A DNA stretch of 64,000 nucleotides from Meridianimarinicoccus roseus (GCF_003172915.1 NZ_QGKU01000030.1:59644-123643); one strand, 5' to 3'; positions 29,150-41,064 are shown, numbered from the stretch's first letter. The notes: generated by a model from the letters alone, not told the origin. A program made the numbers and translations.

Positions 29150-30439
29150 CTACACTTCTTCGATCCGGATCGCCACCGGCGCCGCGCTCAGAACGCCGGT
29201 TGAGTCAAATTTGGCCACCGCGTGGTCAAGCGCGTCGCGCGTGGCCTTGTGGGTGACGATCAGCACCGGCGCCGCGCCGGACGCGTGCCCATACTGCCGC
29301 ATCCGGTCGATGCTGATACCGGCATCCCCCAGCGCGGTGGCGATGCGGGCCAGCGCGCCGGGCTTGTCCAACAGCGACAGGCGCAGGTAATAGGCCGCCG
29401 GCGCCGACGCGACCGCCGGGGTGGAGCCGACCAGCGTGGTCGCGGGCTGGCCGAACACCGGAAGGATCAGCCCGCGCGCGATGTCGATCACGTCCGACAT
29501 CACCGCCGAGGCGGTTGGCCCTTCGCCCGCGCCCGCCCCGCGCAATACGATCTGTCCGCTGCTGTCGCCGTCGATCACCACCATGTTCGTCGCGTTGCGC
29601 AGCTGGCCCAGCGGCGACTTGCGCGGCACGAGGCAGGGCGTCATGCGCTGTTCCAGTCCGCGACCGGACGACATCTGCGCCACGCCCAGCAGTTTGATCC
29701 GGTAACCCATGTCGCCCGCGCGGGTGATGTCCTCGATCGTGATCCTGTCGATGCCCTCAAGTTGCACGCTGTCGAAATCGACCTGCGTGCCGAACGCGAT
29801 GGACGCCAGCAATGCCAGCTTGTGCCCTGCGTCGATCCCGCCCACGTCAAGCTGCGGGTCCGCCTCGAGATAGCCGAGATCGGCCGCCTCCTTGAACACC
29901 TTGGCATAGGACAGCCCGGCGCTTTCCATGCGCGTCAGGATGTAATTGCAGGTACCGTTCATCACACCCATGATCCGCGTGACGCGGTTGCCCGCCAGCC
30001 CTTCGGTCAACGCCTTGACCACCGGGATGCCGCCCGCCACCGCCGCCTCGAACCGCAGCGCGACGCCCTTTGCCTCGGCCTGTTCGGCCAGCATCTGCCC
30101 GTGCACCGCCATCATCGCCTTGTTCGCGGTGACGACATGTTTGCCCCGCGCCAGCGCCGCGCGGGTCGCGGCCTTGGCCGGCCCGTCGGTGCCGCCCATC
30201 AGTTCCACCAGCACGTCCACGTCGTCGCGGGCCGCCAGCGCGACCGGGTCATCCTCCCAGGCATAACCGGACAGGTCGACGCCGCGATCCTTCTTCTGGC
30301 TGCGCGCGGACACCGCGCTCAGCGTGATGTCGCGGCCCGTGCGGGCGCGCAACAAATCGCCGTGCTGCTGCAGGATCTTCACCACGCCCACGCCCACGGT
30401 TCCAAGCCCGGCAATTCCAAGACGCAGGGGGGTGGTCAT
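29150..30439 (-). CDS. hom: Homoserine dehydrogenase
   Basis: A 429-residue NAD(P)H enzyme reducing aspartate semialdehyde to homoserine for threonine and methionine synthesis. The Rossmann start GIAGLGTVGVGVVKILQQ, KHVVTANKAMMA, the signature VMNGTCNYILTRM and the catalytic region DLGYLEADPQLDVGGIDAGH are clear. The C-terminal ACT domain (YYLRLSLLDKPGALARIA) implies feedback control by an amino acid, usually threonine. The start at 30439 has a GGAG site upstream. It is the first gene of the hom-glpX-recJ run. Confidence 0.95.
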   Translation of the reverse strand: MTTPLRLGIAGLGTVGVGVVKILQQHGDLLRARTGRDITLSAVSARSQKKDRGVDLSGYAWEDDPVALAARDDVDVLVELMGGTDGPAKAATRAALARGKHVVTANKAMMAVHGQMLAEQAEAKGVALRFEAAVAGGIPVVKALTEGLAGNRVTRIMGVMNGTCNYILTRMESAGLSYAKVFKEAADLGYLEADPQLDVGGIDAGHKLALLASIAFGTQVDFDSVQLEGIDRITIEDITRAGDMGYRIKLLGVAQMSSGRGLEQRMTPCLVPRKSPLGQLRNATNMVVIDGDSSGQIVLRGAGAGEGPTASAVMSDVIDIARGLILPVFGQPATTLVGSTPAVASAPAAYYLRLSLLDKPGALARIATALGDAGISIDRMRQYGHASGAAPVLIVTHKATRDALDHAVAKFDSTGVLSAAPVAIRIEEV

Positions 30440-30638
30440 GTGCGGCGCTCCGTCAATGTCGTTATCGGTCGTCGGCGGTGTTATCCGGCTTTGCGAAGGG
30501 GCGCAACGCGAAGCGCGGGCCGGGACCGGTGAACGGGGGCCGGGACGAGGAGGCGGCACACATGCCGACACTTCGCTACGATACTCCTGCAGTATTCCTT
30601 GGAACGCCTTCACGGTCTCCGATGCGCCGAATGGCGCT

Positions 30639-30872
30639 TCAGCGCGGTTGAGCGCGCAACGCGTCCGCCCGACTGCGCAGCGCGCCGCCGCGCGCCTGCA
30701 ACTCCGCCTCCGCGCCCTCGGTCGCGTTCGGCTGGCCCGCCGCATCCACGATCTGGTCCAGCGGGGCGATGCGTGGCATCTCCAGCCCGGCAGGGTCCGA
30801 AAACACTGGATCGTCCGGGAAACCTTCCGGCGCGCAGGCCGACAGGGCAATGAAAACAATGATTTTTCTCAC
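30639..30872 (-). CDS. Small putative lipoprotein
   Basis: A 77-residue protein starting at a GTG with AAAGGACGG upstream. The N-terminus (RKIIVFIALSACAPEGF) is a short lipoprotein signal with lipobox LSAC. The mature part is Pro/Ala-rich (DPAGLEMPRIAPLDQIVD) and ends in an Arg-rich, helical-looking tail. I have seen comparable short lipoproteins of unknown function in Rhodobacterales. It lies 200 nt upstream of the homoserine dehydrogenase gene on the same strand. Confidence 0.6.
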   Translation of the reverse strand: MRKIIVFIALSACAPEGFPDDPVFSDPAGLEMPRIAPLDQIVDAAGQPNATEGAEAELQARGGALRSRADALRAQPR

Positions 30873-30987
30873 AAGGCGCCGTCCTTTGCCGGTCTGCTGC
30901 GCGACCCTAGCACCGGGGGCGGGCGGCCCGCCAGTCCCGATGCCGAAGCCTCTCGCGCTTGGTGCGCGAATGGGGTAAGCGGCTGGC

Positions 30988-31473
30988 ATGGAATCCGGTA
31001 TCCTCTGCACGCTCACCCCGTCTCCCGCCCGCCGCGGCATCGCTGTCCTGTGCCTGTCCGCGGTGGCCGCGCTGCTGCTCTGGGTTGCTGTAACATCGCC
31101 GCCCAATGATCTGGGATGGCTGGCTTTTACCGTTGGAACCGGGGCGTTCATGCTGTGGTGCGCGTGGCAACTCTGGGCCGCGACCGCGCGCCGGATCGTT
31201 TTGACCCGAGAGGGTCTGTTCGACAGTTCGGGCGCCTGCCTCGCGCGGATCGACGACATCGCCAATGTCGACCGAGGCGTCTTCGCCTTCAAGCCGTCGG
31301 GCGGATTCGCGATCGTTCTGAAAACTCCGCTCGGACGCGACTGGGCACCGGGCCTTTGGTGGCGCTTCGGACGGCGGCTCGGTATCGGCGGGGTCACGCC
31401 GAACGCGCAGGGTAAGGTCTTGGCCGAAGCCATCACCCTGATGTTGATGGAAAAAAACGGTACCACCCTTTAG
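30988..31473 (+). CDS. Hypothetical two-helix membrane protein
   Basis: A 161-residue protein with two adjacent membrane helices (about 17-37 and 43-66) followed by a soluble domain. That domain has ARRIVLTREGLFDSSGACLA and VFAFKPSGGFAIVLKTPL, resembling PH-like domains of small membrane proteins. It ends just before the palindrome upstream of glutamate dehydrogenase. Function unknown. Confidence 0.65.
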   Translation: MESGILCTLTPSPARRGIAVLCLSAVAALLLWVAVTSPPNDLGWLAFTVGTGAFMLWCAWQLWAATARRIVLTREGLFDSSGACLARIDDIANVDRGVFAFKPSGGFAIVLKTPLGRDWAPGLWWRFGRRLGIGGVTPNAQGKVLAEAITLMLMEKNGTTL

Positions 31474-31507
31474 GGCATTCAAAAGTCATGAAATTGCTAG
31501 GGTTCCG

Positions 31508-31523
31508 TAACGCTCTCGCGTTA
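31508..31523. promoter_or_regulatory. Palindrome upstream of glutamate dehydrogenase
   Basis: TAACGC-TCTC-GCGTTA is a perfect 6-bp inverted repeat with a 4-nt centre, 54 nt ahead of the start codon. It could be an operator for a dimeric regulator or a leader hairpin; the regulator is unknown. Confidence 0.35.
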
Positions 31524-31577
31524 GGCTTGTGCCGAGGGCCGGTGTAACGGCCCCGCACCGCACAGGAAGGGACACCC

Positions 31578-33026
31578 ATGACCAGTATGACCGACGGGAC
31601 CGCGATCCGCGAACCCAGCTTCCGCGACAGCGTCAACCTCATGTTCAACCGCGCCGTGGCGCTGATGGATCTATCTCCCGGCCTGGAGGAGAAGATCCGC
31701 GTGTGCAACGCCACCTACACCGTGCGGTTCGGCGTGCGCCTGCGCGGGCAGATTCACACCTTCACCGGCTACCGGTCGGTCCATTCCGAACACATGGAAC
31801 CCGTGAAGGGCGGCATCCGCTATGCGATGAATGTCAACCAGGACGAGGTGGAGGCGCTGGCAGCGCTGATGACCTTCAAGTGCGCGCTTGTGGAAACCCC
31901 GTTCGGCGGTTCCAAGGGTGGGCTGTGCATCGATCCACGGGCCTGGGAAGAACATGAACTTGAGCGCATAACACGAAGATTTGCTTACGAACTTGCCAAG
32001 CGCGACTTGATCAACCCGTCGCAGAACGTGCCCGCGCCCGACATGGGCACCGGCGAGCGGGAGATGGCCTGGATCGCCGATCAGTACCGGCGCATGAATA
32101 CCACCGACATAAACGCCAATGCGTGCGTGACCGGCAAGCCGCTGCACGCGGGCGGCATCGCCGGCCGGGTCGAAGCGACGGGCCGCGGCGTGCAATATGC
32201 CCTGCGGGAGTTCTTCCGCCACCCCAAGGACGTGGCCGAGGCAGGCCTTTCCGGCAAGCTGGACGGCAAGCGCATCATCGTGCAGGGCCTTGGCAATGTC
32301 GGCTATCATGCAGCCAGTTTCCTGCGCTCAGAGGACGGGGCGAAGATCATCGGGATCATCGAACGCGACGGGGCTCTCTACGACGAACGCGGGCTGGACG
32401 TGGAAGCGGTGGCAGCCTGGATCAAGAAATACGGTGGAGTGAGCGATTTTCCTGACGCGACGCACAGCAAGGATGGCGCTGCGGTTCTGGAATCGGACTG
32501 CGACATCCTGATCCCGGCCGCGCTGGAGGGGGTGATCAACCTCAACAACGTCACGCGGATCAAGGCCAACCTGATCATCGAGGCTGCGAACGGGCCGATC
32601 ACGGCGGGCGCCGACGAATACCTGCGCGAGAAGGGTGTGATCGTGATCCCTGACATGTACGCCAACGCAGGCGGGGTGACCGTTAGCTATTTCGAATGGG
32701 TCAAGAACCTGAGCCATATCCGGTTCGGGCGGATGCAGCGGCGCCAGGAAGAGGCCCGGCACCAGCTTGTGGTGGACGAACTGGAGCGGCTGGACAAGTA
32801 CCTCGGTGATGCCTGGACGATGACGCCCGATTTCAAGACGAAGTACCTGCGCGGCGCGGACGAACTTGAACTGGTGCGCTCGGGGCTCGATGACACGATG
32901 CGCACGGCCTATCAGTCCATGCGAGAGGTGTGGCACAGCCGTGAGGACGTGACCGACCTGCGCGTTGCGGCCTATCTCGTGTCGATCGGACGGGTCGCGG
33001 CGAGCTATCGCGCGATGGGCCTTTAG
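31578..33026 (+). CDS. Glu/Leu/Phe/Val-type (glutamate) dehydrogenase
   Basis: A 482-residue amino-acid dehydrogenase interconverting glutamate and 2-oxoglutarate plus ammonia. The substrate site reads KGGIRYAMNVNQDEVEALA and TPFGGSKGGLCIDP, which holds the catalytic lysine. The nucleotide-binding fold begins IVQGLGNVGYHAASFL, and AANGPITAGADEYLREKGV lies further on. Length is between the short hexameric forms and longer enzymes, with an extended C-terminus. The start ATG has an AGGAAGG site. Cofactor choice is not obvious by eye. Confidence 0.92.
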   Translation: MTSMTDGTAIREPSFRDSVNLMFNRAVALMDLSPGLEEKIRVCNATYTVRFGVRLRGQIHTFTGYRSVHSEHMEPVKGGIRYAMNVNQDEVEALAALMTFKCALVETPFGGSKGGLCIDPRAWEEHELERITRRFAYELAKRDLINPSQNVPAPDMGTGEREMAWIADQYRRMNTTDINANACVTGKPLHAGGIAGRVEATGRGVQYALREFFRHPKDVAEAGLSGKLDGKRIIVQGLGNVGYHAASFLRSEDGAKIIGIIERDGALYDERGLDVEAVAAWIKKYGGVSDFPDATHSKDGAAVLESDCDILIPAALEGVINLNNVTRIKANLIIEAANGPITAGADEYLREKGVIVIPDMYANAGGVTVSYFEWVKNLSHIRFGRMQRRQEEARHQLVVDELERLDKYLGDAWTMTPDFKTKYLRGADELELVRSGLDDTMRTAYQSMREVWHSREDVTDLRVAAYLVSIGRVAASYRAMGL

Positions 33027-33107
33027 GTCCGCGCCGCGCCGCAGGTCGGCCGCGCCCCGGATTTTGCCCGCTGGACACCGCAGGGGCGCGGGCGGCATAG
33101 TGCGTGC

Positions 33108-35063
33108 ATGAGTCTCCCTCCCGGTTTTCTGGACGAACTGCGCAGCCGCACCAGCCTTGCTCACGTGGTCGGGCGCAAGGTCGCGTGGGATCCGCGCAAA
33201 TCCAACCAGGGCAAGGGCGACATGTGGGCGCCTTGCCCTTTTCATCAGGAAAAGACCGCATCTTTTCATGTGGATGACCGCAAGGGGTTCTATTACTGCT
33301 TCGGCTGTCAGGCGAAGGGCGACGCCATCGGCTTCGTTCAGGAAACCGAGAACGTCGGCTTCATGGAGGCGGTCGAGATTCTCGCACGCGAGGCCGGGAT
33401 GACCATGCCTGCCGCCGATCCGCAGGCGCGTGTGACGGCGGATCGCAATACCCGCCTGGCCGAGGTGATGGAGGAGGCCTTGCGCTTCTTCCGCTTGCAA
33501 CTGTCCGCCAGCGCAGCCGGCGCTGCGCGCGACTATCTTTCGGGTCGGGGTCTGGGCGCTGAGGCGCTGAAACGGTTCGAGATCGGCTTCGCCCCGAACG
33601 GGCGCCACGCGCTCTGGCAGCACTTGACCGGCAAGGGCATCGCGGCCGACCTGATCGTAGAATGCGGCATGGCCATCGCCCCTGATGACGGCGGCGCGCC
33701 GTTTGACCGGTTCCGCGACCGCATCATGTTTCCAATCCGCGATCCGCGCGGGCGCTGCATTGCCTTTGGTGGGCGCGCCATGTCGCCGGAAGCGCGGGCG
33801 AAATACCTCAATTCGCCGGAAACGCCGCTCTTCGACAAGGGGCGCTCGCTCTACAATCACGGGCCCGCGCGCACTGCGGCGGGCAAGGCCGGGCCGCTGA
33901 TTGTGGCCGAAGGCTATATGGACGTGATCGCGCTGGTGGAGGCGGGTTTCGGCGCAACCGTCGCGCCGCTGGGCACGGCGATCACAGCCAGCCAGCTTGA
34001 ACTGCTTTGGCGCATCGCGCCCGAACCTGTGATCGCGCTGGACGGGGACAAGGCCGGGCTGCGCGCGGCCATGCGTTTGATCGACATTGCGCTTCCGCTG
34101 CTCAAGCCCGGCCACGGTCTGCGCTTCGCGCTTTTGCCCGAAGGGCAGGACCCGGACGACCTGCTGCGCGCACAGGGCCCGGCGGCGATGCAGGGTGCTC
34201 TCGACGGAGCGATGACGATGGTGCGCCTGCTGTGGCAGCGCGAAACCGAGGGGCAGGTCTTCGACAGCCCCGAACGGCGCGCTGGCCTAGACAAGCGGTT
34301 GCGGGAACTGACCGAGAAGATCCCAGACCAGAGCCTGAAACATCACTACCGGCAGGAACTGCGCGACCTGCAATGGCAGACGTTCCGCCCCGCTCGCAGG
34401 ACCGGGCGCAAGCCGGGCGCGGGCGGCTGGCAGGTGGACCACGCCGCCACCCAGAGCCTGAGACGGTCGCTCTTGGCTGCCGCGGACACCGCGCAGGTGG
34501 AGACCGAACTGCGCGAACGGGTGATCCTGGCGACAGTGATCTGCACGCCCGCCATTCTCGATACCCATGCCGACGCGCTGGCCGACCTGCCGCTTGGATC
34601 ATCGGACCATGCCGCACTGCGGGCCGCGATCCTGGACTGGCATGCCCGGCCGCAGGGCACGCTGCGCGAACGGCTTTCGCAGGTCGTGGGCGCGCAGGCC
34701 CTTGAAACCTTGATGGGGCATGCGCATGTCGCGCTGGTTCCGGCAGTGCGCAATCCCGGCAACACGGAGTTGGCCGCGCTTGGCCTTGCCGAGGAACTGG
34801 GCAAGCTGGCTGCCGCCCGCGGCCATGCCGAGGAATTGCGCGAGGCGGTCGAGGACATCGACGGTCCGGTTCCCGATCGGGTCGTCTGGCGGCTTGTTCA
34901 GGCGACCGAGGCGCGCAACCGCGCGACGCGGCAGTCGCTGGACGACCGCACGGAATACGATACAGGCACCAACGGTGCCAAACTCAACAAGGATGAAAGG
35001 TCGGCCTTCGATCAGCTGATTCGTGACATAGACTTCACTAAATCCCGCGACCGCAGCCATTGA
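33108..35063 (+). CDS. dnaG: DNA primase DnaG
   Basis: A 651-residue primase that makes RNA primers at the replication fork. The CHC2 zinc finger is CPFHQEKTASFHVDD with a downstream CFGC. The catalytic Toprim core shows LIVAEGYMDVIALVEAGF and ALDGDKAGLRAAMRLID. The C-terminal helicase-binding domain is divergent, as usual. It precedes rpoD, as in many bacteria. Confidence 0.96.
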   Translation: MSLPPGFLDELRSRTSLAHVVGRKVAWDPRKSNQGKGDMWAPCPFHQEKTASFHVDDRKGFYYCFGCQAKGDAIGFVQETENVGFMEAVEILAREAGMTMPAADPQARVTADRNTRLAEVMEEALRFFRLQLSASAAGAARDYLSGRGLGAEALKRFEIGFAPNGRHALWQHLTGKGIAADLIVECGMAIAPDDGGAPFDRFRDRIMFPIRDPRGRCIAFGGRAMSPEARAKYLNSPETPLFDKGRSLYNHGPARTAAGKAGPLIVAEGYMDVIALVEAGFGATVAPLGTAITASQLELLWRIAPEPVIALDGDKAGLRAAMRLIDIALPLLKPGHGLRFALLPEGQDPDDLLRAQGPAAMQGALDGAMTMVRLLWQRETEGQVFDSPERRAGLDKRLRELTEKIPDQSLKHHYRQELRDLQWQTFRPARRTGRKPGAGGWQVDHAATQSLRRSLLAAADTAQVETELRERVILATVICTPAILDTHADALADLPLGSSDHAALRAAILDWHARPQGTLRERLSQVVGAQALETLMGHAHVALVPAVRNPGNTELAALGLAEELGKLAAARGHAEELREAVEDIDGPVPDRVVWRLVQATEARNRATRQSLDDRTEYDTGTNGAKLNKDERSAFDQLIRDIDFTKSRDRSH

Positions 35064-35114
35064 TTCGGTATTTTATGGGGGAAATGTCAAAAAAAACCGC
35101 TTAGACACGGGCGC

Positions 35115-35141
35115 GAATCACTTGGGCGACCTATGTGATTC
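35115..35141. promoter_or_regulatory. GANTC-containing inverted repeat upstream of rpoD
   Basis: GAATCAC at 35115-35121 and GTGATTC at 35135-35141 form a perfect 7-bp inverted repeat with a 13-nt centre, 45 nt ahead of the rpoD start. Each arm contains a GANTC site, and a third half-match GTATCAC follows at 35144-35150. It may be an operator or a methylation-sensitive promoter element. Confidence 0.45.
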
Positions 35142-35186
35142 TCGTATCACCTGACGCGACGCACCGACGCCAGCAAGGAGCCCCGA

Positions 35187-37178
<1,992 letters not shown>

Positions 37179-37190
37179 GGAAGTCGTTGA

Positions 37191-37478
37191 ATGTCGATCC
37201 TGTCCCGCCTGTTCGGAAAGGGCCCTGAGAAGTCGCCCGAGGCTGCGCCTTCGGCGGAGCCCGTTCGGCACGACGGCTATGACATCCATCCGGAACCTAT
37301 CAACGAAAGCGGCAAGTGGCGCGTTGCCGCGCGGATCGTAAAGGTGGTGGACGGGGTGGAGAAGACACACCGCCTGATCCGGGCCGACACGCTGGACAGC
37401 GCCGACGCGGCGGCGGCGGCCAGTCTTGCCAAGGCACGGCAGGTGATCGACGAACAGGGCGACCGGATGTTCGACTGA
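37191..37478 (+). CDS. HlyU-family small protein
   Basis: A 95-residue protein of the HlyU family (MSILSRLFGKGPEKSPEA, then HPEPINESGKWRVAARIV and a C-terminal helix ARQVIDEQGDRMF). HlyU of Vibrio is a transcriptional activator, but alphaproteobacterial members lack a clear DNA-binding region and are only annotated by similarity. It begins 13 bp after rpoD and is probably co-transcribed. Confidence 0.82.
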   Translation: MSILSRLFGKGPEKSPEAAPSAEPVRHDGYDIHPEPINESGKWRVAARIVKVVDGVEKTHRLIRADTLDSADAAAAASLAKARQVIDEQGDRMFD

Positions 37479-37509
37479 TCCGGTATCCAGTCCTTGAGCG
37501 GGCAGGGCG

Positions 37510-37947
37510 ATGCAGACCAGTTTCACGATTCGGACACGCGGTCCGGGGCTTTATGAGTTCGGCCGAGACGTGGCCTCGTGGGTGTCGGGCACAGGGCTGC
37601 TGACGCTGTTCGTGCGCCATACATCTTGCTCGCTTCTGGTGCAGGAAAACGCCGACCCGGATGTTCAGCGCGATCTCCAGGCGTTCTTTCGTCGCCTCGT
37701 GCCGGCGGCCGACGATCCGTCGATGCGCTATCTGGTGCACCGCAACGAAGGGCCAGACGATATGCCTGCCCACATCAAGGCGTCGATGCTTCCGGTCAGC
37801 CTGTCGATCCCGGTGATCGACGGTCGGCTTGCGCTTGGAACCTGGCAAGGCATCTACCTTTTCGAACATCGGGCCGCGCCACACCGCAGGACTGTTGCGG
37901 CGCATCTTGCCTTGGACGGTTCCGTTCGCGCAGCGCCGGGCGTATGA
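37510..37947 (+). CDS. YjbQ/UPF0047 family protein
   Basis: A 145-residue beta-rich protein of the YjbQ family, for which weak thiamine-phosphate synthase activity has been reported in relatives. The defining segments are LTLFVRHTSCSLLVQENADP, HRNEGPDDMPAHIKASML and LGTWQGIYLFEHR. These include the conserved His/Asn/Asp cluster. It follows the HlyU-like gene by 31 bp; the physiological role is unclear. Confidence 0.88.
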   Translation: MQTSFTIRTRGPGLYEFGRDVASWVSGTGLLTLFVRHTSCSLLVQENADPDVQRDLQAFFRRLVPAADDPSMRYLVHRNEGPDDMPAHIKASMLPVSLSIPVIDGRLALGTWQGIYLFEHRAAPHRRTVAAHLALDGSVRAAPGV

Positions 37948-37954
37948 TCGCTTT

Positions 37955-38395
37955 ATGACCCATGCAATCCGCCTTTCCGGTCGCGCCGTTCTGCTTTTCG
38001 CCTTGCTGCTGGCCGGGTGCGCCGCGCTCACCGGGCCGCAACCGTCCTTCGTGGCGCGCAACGACCTGCGCATCTACCAGCTATCGGCAGGGCGGTTCGA
38101 AGTCCTGGCCCGGCCCGGCACGTCGGGGGGCGACTATTTCTGTGCCGCCGGGGAATACGCCCGGATCATGCGCAACGCCCGCGGCGCGCAACGCGTCGTC
38201 GTCACGGACCCGGACGGCCCCAGCCAGACGGTGGCGGGCGGGCGCAGCATGGTGTTCGAGATTGCGCCGCAAGGCCCGCGGACCCTACCGCTGGTGACCA
38301 ACGCCCCGATGAACCGGCGCGGGGCGTCCTTCACGGTGGCCTTCGCCCAGTCGCTGTGCTGGGAAGGGCGCGGCGTGGGCTTCACGTTCAACTGA
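37955..38395 (+). CDS. Putative lipoprotein
   Basis: A 146-residue lipoprotein of unknown function. The start at 37955 gives a signal with lipobox [10 protein letters not shown]. The mature domain contains a [15 protein letters not shown] segment and a late [14 protein letters not shown], so two cysteines may pair. It starts 7 bp past the YjbQ gene, which suggests co-transcription. Confidence 0.65.
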   Translation: MTHAIRLSGRAVLLFALLLAGCAALTGPQPSFVARNDLRIYQLSAGRFEVLARPGTSGGDYFCAAGEYARIMRNARGAQRVVVTDPDGPSQTVAGGRSMVFEIAPQGPRTLPLVTNAPMNRRGASFTVAFAQSLCWEGRGVGFTFN

Positions 38396-38537
38396 CACGA
38401 GCGGTTCACGGCACACGGGGCACCTTTGCGCCTGCGGCGCCGTTGATCTTGCGTCCGAAAATCGGGGCTACCCAATTTGTGGTAAGGTGCCTATAGTCCT
38501 AGACACGGAGGGCAAGACCCTCGCAAGGAGAGGTCAC

Positions 38538-39005
38538 ATGCGCTGTCCCTTTTGCGGAAACGTCGACACGCAGGTCAAGGATTCACGTCCCGCCGAAGAT
38601 CATGTGGCGATCCGCAGGCGCAGGTATTGTCCCGAATGCGGCGGGCGCTTCACCACGTATGAACGGGTTCAGTTGCGCGACCTCGTGGTGATCAAGTCCA
38701 ACGGCCGCCGCGAGGATTTCGACCGCGACAAGCTGGAACGGTCTATCCGCATCGCGCTCCAGAAACGTCCCATCGAGCCCGAACGCATGGAAAAGATGAT
38801 CTCGGGCATCGTACGGCGGCTGGAAAGCCTGGGCGAACAGGACATCCCGTCGCGCACCATCGGCGAGATCGTGATGGAGACGCTGGCTCGGATCGACACC
38901 GTGGCCTATGTGCGCTTTGCCAGCGTCTACAAGAACTTCCAGGCGGCAGACGATTTCGACCGTTTCGTGTCGGAATTGCGGCCCGAAACACCTCCCGAAA
39001 CGTGA
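38538..39005 (+). CDS. nrdR: Transcriptional repressor NrdR
   Basis: A 155-residue repressor of ribonucleotide reductase genes, binding DNA via a zinc ribbon and sensing ATP/dATP through an ATP-cone. The zinc ribbon reads [17 protein letters not shown] and [13 protein letters not shown]; the ATP-cone starts [20 protein letters not shown]. The start ATG has AAGGAGAGG upstream. The last 4 bp overlap ribD. No NrdR box was recognised in the window; its targets lie elsewhere. Confidence 0.96.
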   Translation: MRCPFCGNVDTQVKDSRPAEDHVAIRRRRYCPECGGRFTTYERVQLRDLVVIKSNGRREDFDRDKLERSIRIALQKRPIEPERMEKMISGIVRRLESLGEQDIPSRTIGEIVMETLARIDTVAYVRFASVYKNFQAADDFDRFVSELRPETPPET

Positions 39006-40126
39006 CCGGGGGCGCGGCCCGCGACACGCGCTTCATGGCTTTGGCGCTTGCGCTCGGGCAGCGCGGACAGGGTCGGTGCTGGCCGAACCCTGCGGTGGGC
39101 TGCGTCCTCGTGCAGAGCGAGCGGATCGTCGGGCGCGGGTGGACCCAGCCGGGCGGGCGGCCCCATGCCGAAACCGTGGCGCTTGCGCAAGCCGGGCAAG
39201 CGGCCGAGGGCGCCACGGCCTTTGTTTCACTCGAACCCTGCGCGCATCACGGAAAGACACCGCCCTGTTGCGACGCGCTGGTCGCGGCGCGGGTCGGTCG
39301 GGTCGTGATCGCGCTGCGCGACCCCGATCCGCGCGTCGATGGCGGCGGCGTGGCGCGCATTCGCGCGGCCGGAATCCCGGTGACCGAAGGCGTCTGCGCG
39401 GCCGAGGCCGAGATCGCCCATTTCGGGTTTCTGTCCCGCCAGAGGCGCGGGCGCCCCGCGCTGACGCTCAAGCTGGCAGGCAGTTTCGACGGGCGCATCG
39501 CCACCGCATCGGGCGAAAGCCGCTGGATCACCGGGCCCGCCGCCCGCCGCCACGTCCATGCCCTGCGCGCCCGGCACGACGCGGTCATGGTCGGGGGCGG
39601 CACCGCGCGGGCTGACGATCCGTCGCTTACCGTGCGGGACCTCGGAATGGCGCACCAACCGGTGCGGGTCATCGTGTCCCGTCGGCTCGACCTGCCGGAG
39701 GACGGCGTGATGGCGCGCGGCGCGGGCACAGCGCCGCTCTGGTTGCTTCATGGTCCCGACGCACCCGCCGACCGGATCGCCCGCTGGCAGAACCGCGGCG
39801 CGCGCTGCATGGTCGTTCAGCCCGGCGCGGACCGGCAGATCGACCCGGCGGCTTGCCTGGCGGCGCTTGGTGCGGCGGGGATCAACAGCGTGTTCTGCGA
39901 AGGCGGCGGCGCCTTCGGGGCCTCGCTTCTGGCGGCGGGGGTGGTGGACGACCTGATCGGCTACACTGCCGGACTGATCCTCGGGGCCGAAGGCTGGCCG
40001 GGGCTTGGCGCGATGGGCATTTCCGCACTGAATCAGGCCCCGCGGTTCGCGCTGGTTGAAACCCGCGCGCTCGGCGACGATATTCTTCATCACTGGCGGC
40101 GGCGTGCCCTGTCTGCCCCGACTTGA
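39002..40126 (+). CDS. ribD: Bifunctional riboflavin deaminase/reductase RibD
   Basis: A 374-residue two-domain enzyme of riboflavin synthesis. The N-terminal deaminase domain has the zinc site [15 protein letters not shown] and [15 protein letters not shown]. The C-terminal reductase domain begins [20 protein letters not shown] and contains [16 protein letters not shown]. It starts on a GTG overlapping the nrdR stop. In many relatives ribE follows, whereas here an ABC exporter does. No FMN riboswitch is seen upstream. Confidence 0.94.
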   Translation: MTGGAARDTRFMALALALGQRGQGRCWPNPAVGCVLVQSERIVGRGWTQPGGRPHAETVALAQAGQAAEGATAFVSLEPCAHHGKTPPCCDALVAARVGRVVIALRDPDPRVDGGGVARIRAAGIPVTEGVCAAEAEIAHFGFLSRQRRGRPALTLKLAGSFDGRIATASGESRWITGPAARRHVHALRARHDAVMVGGGTARADDPSLTVRDLGMAHQPVRVIVSRRLDLPEDGVMARGAGTAPLWLLHGPDAPADRIARWQNRGARCMVVQPGADRQIDPAACLAALGAAGINSVFCEGGGAFGASLLAAGVVDDLIGYTAGLILGAEGWPGLGAMGISALNQAPRFALVETRALGDDILHHWRRRALSAPT

Positions 40127-40140
40127 CAACAGGACCTGCC

Positions 40141-41064
40141 GTGGCCGCCATTATCCAGATCGACGCGCTGAGCAAGACCTATGGCAGCGGTTTCCAGGCG
40201 CTCAGGGATGTGGACCTTTCCATCGAAGAGGGCGAGATCCTTGCCCTGCTGGGACCGAATGGCGCGGGCAAGACCACGCTCATCTCGAGCATCTGCGGGA
40301 TTACCCGGCCAACCTCCGGGCAGATCCGTGTGGGTGGGTATGACGTCCTGGCAGACTACCGGGCGGCGCGGCGGCTGATCGGGCTCGTGCCGCAGGAAAT
40401 CGTGCTGGAGCCCTTCACCAAGGTGCGCGACACGATTGCCTTCTCGCGCGGGATCTTCGGGCTGCCGCCCGATCCCGCGCGGGTCGAACAGGTTCTGCGC
40501 CGCCTGTCGCTGTGGGACAAGAAAGATGCCATGGCACGCGAGCTTTCGGGCGGGATGCGCCGCCGCGTGATGATCGCCAAGGCGCTGGCCCATGACCCGC
40601 GAGTGCTGTTCCTCGACGAGCCGACCGCAGGCGTGGACGTGGAGCTGCGCCGCGACATGTGGGACATCGTGCGCGCCCTCAAGGCGGACGGCGTGACGAT
40701 CATCCTGACGACCCACTACATCGAAGAAGCCGAGGCGATCGCCGACAGGGTCGGCGTGATCAACGGTGGGCGCATCCTGCTGATGGAAGAAAAGGCGCGG
40801 CTGATGAGACGGCTGGGCAAGAAGACGCTGCGCATGGAACTGCGCGCGCCGCTGCCCGATTTGCCGGCCGCGCTGACGGGCAAAGGGCTGGATCTGGAAC
40901 CGGGCGGGCAGGCGCTGCTGCACAGCTACGACGCCAATGACGGCGTGGACATTGCGCCGCTGCTGGCCGATGTCACGGCGGCGGGGCTCGGGCTGCGGGA
41001 CGTGCAGACGCGGGAAAGCTCGCTCGAGGATATCTTCGTCGACCTGCTGAAGGACACCGCATGA
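40141..41064 (+). CDS. ABC-2 exporter ATP-binding protein (YadG-like)
   Basis: A 307-residue ATPase driving the adjacent ABC-2 permease. Walker A is [16 protein letters not shown], the signature is [20 protein letters not shown], and Walker B is [18 protein letters not shown]. The C-terminal extension (about 220-307) is usual for the NatA/YadG group. The GTG at 40141 was preferred because ACAGGA lies just upstream; a TTG at 40123 would overlap ribD. Substrate is unknown. Its stop overlaps the permease start (ATGA). Confidence 0.88.
   Translation: MAAIIQIDALSKTYGSGFQALRDVDLSIEEGEILALLGPNGAGKTTLISSICGITRPTSGQIRVGGYDVLADYRAARRLIGLVPQEIVLEPFTKVRDTIAFSRGIFGLPPDPARVEQVLRRLSLWDKKDAMARELSGGMRRRVMIAKALAHDPRVLFLDEPTAGVDVELRRDMWDIVRALKADGVTIILTTHYIEEAEAIADRVGVINGGRILLMEEKARLMRRLGKKTLRMELRAPLPDLPAALTGKGLDLEPGGQALLHSYDANDGVDIAPLLADVTAAGLGLRDVQTRESSLEDIFVDLLKDTA

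Noticed and set aside
30440..30638. SAM or threonine leader upstream of homoserine dehydrogenase
   Set aside because: No conserved riboswitch core and no leader peptide rich in Thr or Met codons was seen.
32328..34115. 595-codon minus-strand frame
   Set aside because: Runs antisense through the glutamate dehydrogenase and primase genes and matches no family.
38396..39001. FMN riboswitch or NrdR box before ribD
   Set aside because: No FMN-element consensus or paired NrdR boxes were recognisable; ribD starts inside the nrdR stop.
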